Assembly (NCBI GenBank): GCA_002774185.1 | Contig: PEZG01000057.1 | Span: 1 to 45,166, forward strand | Reading direction: 5' to 3' | Length of the DNA: 45,166 nt | Source of the DNA: Candidatus Roizmanbacteria bacterium CG09_land_8_20_14_0_10_41_9 | GTDB taxonomy: Bacteria > Patescibacteriota > Microgenomatia > UBA1406 > GWC2-37-13 | Shown here: positions 16,768 to 23,469 of the stretch, in pieces | How positions within the stretch are numbered: the first letter of the stretch is position 1 | Layout of the letters: every line of letters begins with the position of its first letter | Translations under genes and position numbers: made by a program | Notes under the pieces: model-generated | Databases searched by the model: none | Told to the model about the DNA's origin: nothing | The model's input: only the letters and a program-made list of their open reading frames with translations

Positions 16768-17835
16768 ATGAACAAAAGACGAAAAAGAAAATCTTCTAAC
16801 GGATCGTTGAATCGCTCGCTTCCCAAAACCGTCGGAATCATTTATAGTGACGTAAAACGAGAATATTTTCCAACCGAAGTCCAGTATATAACGGAAAAGG
16901 ATGCATTGCACGATGCCCAGGTGATTTCGCTGTACCTAAAAAAGCTGCGGATAAAGACCCTATTGTATCCTGGAAATGCAACGCTTACGCAGAAACTTAG
17001 GCGGGATAAACCAAACGCCGTGCTAAATTTAGCGGGTTCTGTTAAGGGGAATGAATATCTTGCGTCATCCATTCCCGCAGTACTTGAACTTTTAGAAATT
17101 CCTTATACGGGAGCTGGTATTTTGGGAGAATCATTAAGCTATAATAAATTCCTTGTCAAAAAGCTCCTAGAACAGAATGGGGTACCGGTTCCCCAATATC
17201 AACTATTCAATAGACCATTCGATCTATTCAATCCTACGCTTCGTTTTCCCTTAATTTCAAAACTGAATGAGATTCATGGCTCAGTGGAGATAACAAAGGA
17301 TTCCATATCGGAAAATGAGAAACACCTACGTGCACGCTTAAAATTTCTTATTAAAACCTATGAGCAGCCTGTACTAGTGGAGGAATTCATTGCGGGCAGG
17401 GAGATTACCGCGATACTTCTGGAAGGACTGAATAAAAAAGTTTATCTGGCTGAGAGAGTATTCAAAAAAAACAATGAAAAATATGTGTTCGCTTCTTTTG
17501 AGAATCAATGGCTTAAGGATAGCGATGAATCTTTTACCTACGTGAAATACCGAGATAAACTTCTGGTGGAATACGTAAAGAAAGCTTTTGATATCACCCG
17601 GATGTCAGATTATGGCAAATTTGATATTCGTTTGGATAATTCGGGCCGGTATTTTTTCCTTGATTGTAATAGTAATCCTGCCTTTGGTCCGAAAGAAATG
17701 GATTGTGCGCTAGCGAATATTTTGGATTTATTTAACATATCCTTCCCAAATATTTTAAAACGATTGCTACAGAATACTATCCGCGACGCAATAGGTAAAA
17801 AACTTCTTCCACTTACGAACAACGGGAGATCATGA
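16768..17835 (+). CDS. ATP-grasp ligase, D-alanine-D-alanine ligase-like
   Basis: 355 residues. Basic N-terminus (MNKRRKRKSS), then a Rossmann-like preATP-grasp domain with VGIIYSD and a PNAVLNLAGSVKGNE segment; IPYTGAGILGESLSYNK (about 110-126) is the Ddl-type motif, followed by VEEFIAGREITAILLEG (about 206-222) and the metal-binding end FDIRLDNSGRYFFLDCNSNPAFGP with D-x-N at DCNSNP. These are the ATP-grasp signatures of Ddl and related carboxylate-amine ligases. Peptidoglycan D-Ala-D-Ala synthesis is likely but another ligase role cannot be excluded. It overlaps the convergent dut gene by 6 bases. Confidence 0.75.
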   Translation: MNKRRKRKSSNGSLNRSLPKTVGIIYSDVKREYFPTEVQYITEKDALHDAQVISLYLKKLRIKTLLYPGNATLTQKLRRDKPNAVLNLAGSVKGNEYLASSIPAVLELLEIPYTGAGILGESLSYNKFLVKKLLEQNGVPVPQYQLFNRPFDLFNPTLRFPLISKLNEIHGSVEITKDSISENEKHLRARLKFLIKTYEQPVLVEEFIAGREITAILLEGLNKKVYLAERVFKKNNEKYVFASFENQWLKDSDESFTYVKYRDKLLVEYVKKAFDITRMSDYGKFDIRLDNSGRYFFLDCNSNPAFGPKEMDCALANILDLFNISFPNILKRLLQNTIRDAIGKKLLPLTNNGRS

Positions 17836-18270
17836 AGATTTGTCCGTGCTACCCCATCCTCCTCGAGAAGCTTTTGAGAGAGCTCGTTTTTCTATGAAAG
17901 AGGTAATCTTGGCAATTTTAACGCATATTGCTTGCGCAATACGTTCTCCCTTTTCCACCGTGACCGGTTCTTTTGAAAAATTCACTACCTGGAGACCGAT
18001 TTCATCCTTGTCCCCGTGGTAATCTTGGTCAATGATCCCAATACCGTTGGAGACCATAAGTGTTTTTTTGATGGGAAGAGACGACCGGCACGCCAAAAGC
18101 AAAAAGTATCCTTTGGGAATCTTGATGATTACATTTAAAGGAATGATCGTCGGTTGGAATGGGAGGATGATTTTTGATTCGCGCGCTACAAGGTCGAAGG
18201 CGACAGATCCCTTTGTTTGATACTGGGGAAGAGGGAGAATTTTGTCAATTCGCTTTATCTGTATTTTCAT
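17830..18270 (-). CDS. dut: dUTP diphosphatase
   Basis: 146 residues, the size of trimeric dUTPases. Motifs in order: 1, GSVAFDL (22-28); 2, CRSSLPIKK (about 61-69); 3, NGIGIIDQDYHGDKDEIGL; 4, GERIAQ; 5, RGGWGSTDKSS, where the usual RGxxGFGSTG arm is slightly changed. It removes dUTP and supplies dUMP, the precursor used towards dTMP, the substrate of the TMK domain upstream in the window. A weak TATAAA box lies 8 bases before the ATG. Confidence 0.93.
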   Translation of the reverse strand: MKIQIKRIDKILPLPQYQTKGSVAFDLVARESKIILPFQPTIIPLNVIIKIPKGYFLLLACRSSLPIKKTLMVSNGIGIIDQDYHGDKDEIGLQVVNFSKEPVTVEKGERIAQAICVKIAKITSFIEKRALSKASRGGWGSTDKSS

Positions 18271-18302
18271 ACTAGGTATTTATAGCATATTTGAATCTAC
18301 TT

Positions 18303-19157
18303 TTATATGACGAGAAGAACTCCAATAGAACTGATACATACTCCGACGATTTTCCTTAACAAATTTTTCCTTTCCTTTAAAAAAACTACGGCCAGTATTA
18401 CGGTCATAATGGTAGTTGTTTGATTTATTGAAGCGATCTGTGCGGCATTTTTCCCGACTTTGTATGCTTCAAATATGGTTACGGCTTGTATTGCGTACAA
18501 AAGAATGAATACTATCAATCGGGCAAGAGTTTTGACCCGAAATACTGTTTTTATCTTCATAAGCGGCCGGCGGTAAACAGCCCCTATGAATAGTCCTTGG
18601 GCGAAAAGAACCAAAGCGAAATAGAAGGAAACATTTATTTTTGTAATCACATACGCATCATTCACAAATTCCATTCCATAGCAGATCGCGGCAAAAATCG
18701 CTAAGACATACCCTGAATGGAAAGAAAAAGACTTTTTTTCCCAAGAAATAAGAACAATACTCAAAATTATGAACATCGTCCCTATGAATTGAACGGAGGA
18801 AAACGGTTCTTTCAAAAACAGGATGGCGGAAGCGATGGTGAAAAAAACCCTAGATGAAAAAATAATAGTGAATTCAGAGGCATCAATCCGCTTCAGTGCC
18901 TGAAAAATCAACGCGTTTCCCACTCCATACAAAAGAATAGGAAGAACAATATTGGGTATGAACGGTATGAGATTTGGGATGGTCACGCCACGGATGAAGA
19001 CGTAACCTCCGAGCGTTAAACCGGTCAGAATCTGGAATACGATACAGAATGCAATAGGATCACTATCAGGTTCTTTGAGCAATGTTTTTTGCAAAAGTAC
19101 GGAAATAGCGTACGTAGCGATACTTATCGTAAGAAGTATTTGCCATCCGTTAATCAT
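18303..19157 (-). CDS. EamA/DMT-superfamily membrane transporter
   Basis: 284 residues with about ten hydrophobic helices in two repeats of five, as in EamA/RhaT proteins; GVGNALIFQALKRIDASEFTIIFSSRVFFTIASAILFLKE (split here by family motifs) and IASINQTTTIMTVILAVVFLKERKN in the second half are the paired helix-loop features with the LKE signature. An integral membrane permease of unknown substrate. It lies between dut and the HD gene. Confidence 0.82.
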   Translation of the reverse strand: MINGWQILLTISIATYAISVLLQKTLLKEPDSDPIAFCIVFQILTGLTLGGYVFIRGVTIPNLIPFIPNIVLPILLYGVGNALIFQALKRIDASEFTIIFSSRVFFTIASAILFLKEPFSSVQFIGTMFIILSIVLISWEKKSFSFHSGYVLAIFAAICYGMEFVNDAYVITKINVSFYFALVLFAQGLFIGAVYRRPLMKIKTVFRVKTLARLIVFILLYAIQAVTIFEAYKVGKNAAQIASINQTTTIMTVILAVVFLKERKNLLRKIVGVCISSIGVLLVI

Positions 19158-19184
19158 AAAAGTATGGATATGACCCTTTTTTTA

Positions 19185-20150
19185 TTATATCGTAATTATT
19201 CGCTCCTGCACCCCCTTTTTATTTTGTTTCTTTTCCTTTTGCAACAAGTCGCGGAAGGATTTATCTATGAAGCTCAGTCGTTTAAGTCCCGAAGCGGTAA
19301 CGACTTGGGGATCCACGTAACGAAATTTTTTATGCAGTGCTTTTCTTCCTTTCGGAAGATGGTCTAGCGACTTGTTCTTTAACAGGGTTAGGATCGAATG
19401 GATTTTTTTATTGGAGGATTTTTTTAGTTTCTTCACAACAAAATCATCATATTTCCAAAGATCCTCACTGCGTATGATGTTTTTATCCAGAGCTTCTTTT
19501 AAGGCTTGTGCAAAGATTCTATACCTCACGACCGCTTCAAATCCACCCCAATGTTTTTTTTGCCGATCCAAAAAATTCTTGGCAAAGAGTATGGCTAATT
19601 CCCTATCATTAAACACGATCCGATCCTTGGTTACCGTTATTCCGCTCAAACATAGACGAGCGGTTTTTATAGGAAACTCTCTCAAAGCGTAATCTATACG
19701 GTCTGCGCACAAATCAGGAATTCGTTGCTCGAGTAGTCCAAACAAATAGTAATTGGTTATAAGGTTTGGGTCGATGTCGTATTTCATAAGAATCGCCTTA
19801 ATTTCAGAGTTAAGGATGAAGGACTTGTGTTGATTGTCTTGGTATTCTTCCAGTTCGCTCATGTTATATACGTAATCAATAACATGCGAAAAGGCAGTAT
19901 GGGAAACATCATGAAGGAGTCCAGCGATTTGTTCAAGTTCGGACGCCTCCAATTTCCTCAGCAATAGGAAAACTCCAACGCTATGATCATACCGGGAATA
20001 ACCTTTCAGATGATAAAGCTGATCCGGTACTCCAAATTGAGCGATTTTTTTTAGTCTTTGAACGGGAGAGGATTTAAGCAGCTTAATAATTACAGGAGAG
20101 GTGATCTTATAAGTTCCATAGATCTTGTCGAAGATCGTTATTGATTTCAT
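19185..20150 (-). CDS. HD-domain phosphohydrolase (SAMHD1/dGTPase-like)
   Basis: 321 residues. Metal site: RYDHSVGV (H about 55-56), then AGLLHDVSHTAFSH (about 77-90) with the HD pair and the following histidines, and DLCADRIDYALRE (about 192-204). The RLKKIAQFGVPDQLYHLKGYSRYDHS context is typical of the SAMHD1-like branch of HD hydrolases, many of which degrade dNTPs. Substrate is not determined. The ATG overlaps the Nudix stop (ATGA-type overlap of 4 bases), so HD, Nudix and mevalonate kinase form one transcription unit. Confidence 0.8.
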   Translation of the reverse strand: MKSITIFDKIYGTYKITSPVIIKLLKSSPVQRLKKIAQFGVPDQLYHLKGYSRYDHSVGVFLLLRKLEASELEQIAGLLHDVSHTAFSHVIDYVYNMSELEEYQDNQHKSFILNSEIKAILMKYDIDPNLITNYYLFGLLEQRIPDLCADRIDYALREFPIKTARLCLSGITVTKDRIVFNDRELAILFAKNFLDRQKKHWGGFEAVVRYRIFAQALKEALDKNIIRSEDLWKYDDFVVKKLKKSSNKKIHSILTLLKNKSLDHLPKGRKALHKKFRYVDPQVVTASGLKRLSFIDKSFRDLLQKEKKQNKKGVQERIITI

Positions 20151-20626
20151 ATCGTTTTATAAGAACCGATTTCAAGATGATATTCTACCACTTCTTCCTT
20201 CTTGTTAAAAATAAATTTACCGTTAAGCAGTTTGCCAGACAATATGGCCGGAAGCCAGTATATATCGTCTTTCCACATCAGGTGAAAGGGAAGATTGTTT
20301 TTCTTAAACCAGCGCGGTAGCATTTCCTTTGTTTCAATTAGCTCTCCACTCCATTCGCTTACTAAAAAAACATGCACTCGTTGATCAAAAGTTTTTCCTT
20401 CAAATTTATCCGCATAGTAAAAATCCAACGTGGCCACTTGTTTTAAATTGTGCGGAGTGACGCCGATTTCTTCTATTGTCTCACGGATAGTAGCATCTTC
20501 TATTTTTTCTCCCCGCTGCACTTTCCCGCCTACTCCATTCCATTTCCCTTTTCCAAAACCTCTCTTCTTCATGGCGAGCAAGATTTGATTTTTCTTAATG
20601 AGAAAGCTTAGAGTGGTTTTTCTCAT
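20147..20626 (-). CDS. MTH1-like Nudix hydrolase (8-oxo-dGTP diphosphatase type)
   Basis: 159 residues. Complete Nudix box GGKVQRGEKIEDATIRETIEEIG at about 32-54 (written as G-x5-E-x7-RE-x2-EE-x-G). The surroundings match the MTH1/NUDT1 pattern unusually well: RGFGKGKWNGVGGKV before the box and a C-terminal MWKDDIYWLPAIL, which parallels MWPDDSYWFP in MTH1, where the tryptophan and two aspartates bind the oxidised base. RVHVFLVSEWSG is also similar. Cleaning of oxidised purine nucleotides is inferred. It starts 4 bases inside mevalonate kinase. Confidence 0.85.
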   Translation of the reverse strand: MRKTTLSFLIKKNQILLAMKKRGFGKGKWNGVGGKVQRGEKIEDATIRETIEEIGVTPHNLKQVATLDFYYADKFEGKTFDQRVHVFLVSEWSGELIETKEMLPRWFKKNNLPFHLMWKDDIYWLPAILSGKLLNGKFIFNKKEEVVEYHLEIGSYKTI

Positions 20627-21558
20627 GACGACTGTCCTCTTACTACGCCTTGATTATACGAAACAAATTTGAAATAAGAAACCTTTTTCTTTTGACAATA
20701 GTTTTCAAACTTGTCATTATCGTCTGTGTAAAAAAGAATAAAACCAGACCCCTGTTTTTTCCCTCCGGCGCCCGTTATTTTTCCAACTCCAAATCGTTTG
20801 AGCCTAAGTAGTAACCTTTTTGCTTCTCCGGAAACAACCTTAAGTTTCTCTAGTGCTCTTTGATTTTCTTGGAGAGCTTTCTTGAAACAGAATTGGTTCC
20901 CCTCTGCGATCGCGATCGTAACCTTCTTTGTACTCTTCTCTATCATATTCAAAATTCTCTCCATTCTTGCCGGCTTAATGGCATATTGTTCTTCAACTAG
21001 TCTAACCATCTCTGCAGTGTTTTCTGCCGGTTTCCCGCTATCGATAAGGTAAAGTCTATCTTCGATTATTTTTGGAACTTTAAAAGGTAGTGGGGAGATT
21101 TTTTTTAAAAACTTGAACTCTTTTCGGTAATAGATCAGCCCGCCGAAGCAAGAAGCGCATGTATCGACTCCTGAAGCATTCTGATGGAACCGTTTTTCAA
21201 CTTCGTGTGCAATATCACTAATTGTTTCTTTGTCAAACTCTCTCCCCGTATACAGGAAAAGGAAGGCAGCGGTTGTTGCAACTGAAAACGCTGCCGATGA
21301 TCCCAGTCCCCTTCCTATAGGAATATCTGAACTAATCTTGCAGCGGAATGGAATATTGCGAAATGTGATTTTCTTTCTCGTCAGATACTCTTTTACTTTT
21401 TCAGCAACAAAAAGAACATTTTTAGTATTTGTTGTTCCCCGAGACGCATCCAGAGAACAAGTAAGCCGTAAATGAATCGCAGAAACAAGCGCAGGTCTTC
21501 CGTAGACTACCGCATGTTCACCGGAAATGATTACTTTAGCAGGCGCAGAAAATCCCAT
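20623..21558 (-). CDS. mvk: Mevalonate kinase-like GHMP kinase
   Basis: 311 residues. GHMP family motifs: SAPAKVIISGEHAVVYGRPAL at the N-terminus (motif 1, GEHxVVYG is typical of mevalonate kinase), DIPIGRGLGSSAAFSVA (motif 2, ATP loop, about 91-107), SGVDTCASCFGGLI and the C-terminal KITGAGGKKQGSGFILF (motif 3). It phosphorylates mevalonate for isoprenoid synthesis. No other mevalonate-pathway gene is in the window. Confidence 0.85.
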   Translation of the reverse strand: MGFSAPAKVIISGEHAVVYGRPALVSAIHLRLTCSLDASRGTTNTKNVLFVAEKVKEYLTRKKITFRNIPFRCKISSDIPIGRGLGSSAAFSVATTAAFLFLYTGREFDKETISDIAHEVEKRFHQNASGVDTCASCFGGLIYYRKEFKFLKKISPLPFKVPKIIEDRLYLIDSGKPAENTAEMVRLVEEQYAIKPARMERILNMIEKSTKKVTIAIAEGNQFCFKKALQENQRALEKLKVVSGEAKRLLLRLKRFGVGKITGAGGKKQGSGFILFYTDDNDKFENYCQKKKVSYFKFVSYNQGVVRGQSS

Positions 21559-21625
21559 ACTAATTGGAGTCCGATCTTGTTTGAGGAATCATTCTTCCAT
21601 TACGAAGATGGAGACATTGAGAGCA

Positions 21626-21785
21626 AGTTCAAAGTTTAAAGTGCAAAATTAAAAGTTTCAGTTTAAAATTCAAAATTTTATTTAGCTTCTTACTTTGAAC
21701 TGCAACTTTGATACTTCGGCTTTGTTCAGTATCATCCTGAGCTTGTCGAAGGATGAACTTTGCATTTTGAATTTTTAACTTATTA
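21626..21785. repeat. AT-rich word repeat, copy C, with a nested palindrome
   Basis: Blocks of AAAGTTTAAA/AAAATTCAAAATT on one side and AACTTTGAACTGCAACTTTG, GAATTTTTAACTT on the other make an imperfect long hairpin. Inserted in its right arm is the near-palindrome TCATCCTGAGC...GAAGGATGA (21732-21756), a motif that I know as a dispersed repeat in many bacterial genomes. Confidence 0.65.
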
Positions 21786-21848
21786 GTAATAGTGGCCGCT
21801 GAGGGACTTCTCCTTACTTGCGCTTTGGAGGATAAATTGAATCCCTCG

Positions 21849-21921
21849 TGGTCGCGACAGGACTCGAACCTGTGACCTTTCGGATGTAAGCCGAGCGCTC
21901 TACCAACTGAGCTACGCGACC
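21849..21921 (-). tRNA. tRNA-Val(UAC)
   Basis: 73 nt, cloverleaf complete: acceptor GGTCGCG/CGCGACC with discriminator A, D arm GCTC...GAGC, anticodon loop CTTACAT with anticodon TAC, T arm ending GGTTCGAGTCC. The top pair of the anticodon stem is a C-A mismatch. CCA is not encoded. Confidence 0.93.
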
Positions 21922-21950
21922 GAACACTCCTTTATCCCATAGCCAACTGA

Positions 21951-21971
21951 CCTGCCCGCCGGCAGGCGGGG
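21951..21971. repeat. GC-rich palindrome (CCTGCC-type)
   Basis: CCTGCCCGCCGGCAGGCGGG is a nearly perfect GC-rich palindrome between tRNA-Val and the tRNA-Ile region. A related palindrome sits inside the pseudopilin gene at 42892-42916. Confidence 0.7.
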
Positions 21972-21994
21972 CTAAGCGGCCAAAAAAAGAAAAG

Positions 21995-22032
21995 TGGGTG
22001 TGGATAGAATCGAACTATCGCTCTGTTCTTTA
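21995..22032 (-). pseudogene. 3' half of a second tRNA
   Basis: Reads TAAAGAACAGAGC, a T arm GATAG-TTCGATT-CTATC, then CACACCCA, that is the 3' half of a tRNA from the anticodon loop on. Its anticodon-stem part is identical to the intact tRNA-Ile at 22061-22132. A matching short 5' piece is at 22159-22171. See the finding on the nested arrangement. Confidence 0.65.
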
Positions 22033-22060
22033 CCGCGCCCGACTTTGCCATGACTACTTG

Positions 22061-22132
22061 TGCGCTCTGATGGAGTCGAACCATCGCTCTGTTCTTTATC
22101 AGAGAACTGTTTTACCGTTAAACTAAGAGCGC
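22061..22132 (-). tRNA. tRNA-Ile(GAU)
   Basis: 72 nt. Acceptor GCGCTCT/AGAGCGC, discriminator A, D arm GTTTAACGGTAAAAC, anticodon stem GTTCT/AGAAC around CTGATAA (anticodon GAT), T arm GATGG-TTCGACT-CCATC. All stems pair. CCA is not encoded. It is enclosed by inverted GC-rich segments (GCCATGACT-type) and by two pieces of another tRNA. Confidence 0.88.
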
Positions 22133-22158
22133 AAAATATCAAAGTCATGGCGGGCGGG

Positions 22159-22171
22159 TCAGAGAACTGTG
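22159..22171 (-). pseudogene. Anticodon-arm 5' piece of the split tRNA
   Basis: CACAGTTCTCTGA, identical over 12 bases to the anticodon-arm 5' strand of tRNA-Ile. It stops exactly in the anticodon loop where the 3' half at 22032 resumes. The bases before it do not form a normal D arm. Confidence 0.5.
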
Positions 22172-22187
22172 GCGCACTTATGTGCCC

Positions 22188-22196
22188 ATTATAGCA
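22188..22196 (-). promoter_or_regulatory. Extended -10 promoter for the tRNA cluster
   Basis: TGCTATAAT on the minus strand is an extended -10 element; no good -35 box is seen. It would drive the tRNA-Ile/tRNA-Val transcript and is back to back with the promoter of the PRC-CBS gene. Confidence 0.55.
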
Positions 22197-22206
22197 TAAA
22201 TTTGTT

Positions 22207-22236
22207 TTGACTATTTCTCTTCCGCGGTAGTATAAT
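22207..22236 (+). promoter_or_regulatory. Promoter for the PRC/MgtE_N/CBS gene (leaderless type)
   Basis: TTGACT, 18 bases, TATAAT, then ATACC and the ATG at 22242. Predicted transcription start is at or one base from the ATG. Confidence 0.7.
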
Positions 22237-22241
22237 ATACC

Positions 22242-23456
22242 ATGATTTATTTCTCTGAACTCAGAGGAAAAAGCGTCTTCACCGAGGATAATGTATATGT
22301 CGGAAAGTTGGATGACCTCATTTTTTTAGTCTCAGAAAAGCCTAAAATCACCAAATTGGTCATCTTGAGTAAAACACAGGGCGATTTAGTAATCCCGCAG
22401 GAATATCTCAAGAAAATTAACACCACATTGGTAATACAGAAGGATTTCAACACCTCAGAACTTCAAGAGAACGAACTGTATATATTGAGAAATATTCTTG
22501 ACAAGCAGATTATCGATCTTGTGGGTCATAAAGTCGTGCGCGTGAATGATGTCGCTATACAAGACAAGGGAGAATTATATGTCGCCGGAGTTGATATTGG
22601 ATTACTTGGAGTTTTTAGGCAATTTGGAATGGAGCGTTTTCTAATAAAATCCGCAAATTCGTTCGGAGTTAAGCTTACCCCAAGATTTCTATCTTGGGCA
22701 GATATACAGCCTCTTGAGCTGGCGCGGGGCAAAGTGCAGCTCAGAAAAGAGGAAGAAAAACTCCAAAAAATGCGAGCGGAAGACCTTGCTGATTATTTGG
22801 AAAAAACCAACATAGTCAATGTCAGGAAAATCCTTCGCATATTGGATGAGAAATTTGCAGCAGAAGTCATTGGGAATTTGAACATAAACTATCAGACGTC
22901 ACTTTTTAAACATTTTTCCTCGGAAAAGGCGGCGAAAGTACTTTCGTATATTGATCCGGATGAAGCCGTTGACATTCTTCTCACTTTTCACAAAAAAAAG
23001 AGAGATGAAATTCTAAGTTTAATGGATCACGATCAAAAGAAAGTACTCAAATACCTTCTTTCTCTCCCACAGACTCCGATTGGCGATATCCTCACGACAG
23101 AATATGTTACCGTGTATCCTGAAAATACTTCCCAAGAAGTAATCCATAAAATTAAAGATGAAGCGGCGGATTTCGCCAGTCTTTACCATATCTACGTAGT
23201 TAATAAAGAGAATCAAATTATGGGAGTTTTCAACCTTCACGAGCTTTTGGTGCAAAACAGCGACATTCCTGTTTACAAATTCATGGTTCAAAATGTGATA
23301 GTCGTTCACCTCACTACATCAAAAGAGATCGTACTAAAAAAAATGCTCAAATATAAAATTGTTGCGTTGCCGGTCATTGACAAAGAACGCCACATGATCG
23401 GATTGGTATCCATAGACGATATTATGGAGTTTATTTTTGAAAAAGCGATTATATAA
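22242..23456 (+). CDS. Soluble PRC-barrel / MgtE N-domain / CBS-pair protein
   Basis: 404 residues with no membrane helix. Residues 1-60 and about 85-160 look like PRC-barrel modules (FSELRGKSVFTEDNVYVGKLDDLIF; DLVGHKVVRVNDVAIQD). Residues about 180-285 are an MgtE N-domain (RAEDLADYLEKTNIVNVRKIL, LLSYIDPDEAVDIL-like helices, MDHDQKKVLKYLLS). Residues 286-404 are two CBS domains (TEYVTVYPENTSQEVIHKI; YKIVALPVIDKERHMIGLVSIDDI). In MgtE these N and CBS domains sense Mg2+ and gate the channel; here they are separate and precede an Nramp-like carrier. Regulation of that carrier by divalent metal is inferred. Confidence 0.88.
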   Translation: MIYFSELRGKSVFTEDNVYVGKLDDLIFLVSEKPKITKLVILSKTQGDLVIPQEYLKKINTTLVIQKDFNTSELQENELYILRNILDKQIIDLVGHKVVRVNDVAIQDKGELYVAGVDIGLLGVFRQFGMERFLIKSANSFGVKLTPRFLSWADIQPLELARGKVQLRKEEEKLQKMRAEDLADYLEKTNIVNVRKILRILDEKFAAEVIGNLNINYQTSLFKHFSSEKAAKVLSYIDPDEAVDILLTFHKKKRDEILSLMDHDQKKVLKYLLSLPQTPIGDILTTEYVTVYPENTSQEVIHKIKDEAADFASLYHIYVVNKENQIMGVFNLHELLVQNSDIPVYKFMVQNVIVVHLTTSKEIVLKKMLKYKIVALPVIDKERHMIGLVSIDDIMEFIFEKAII

Positions 23457-23469
23457 GCTTAATTTCCTT

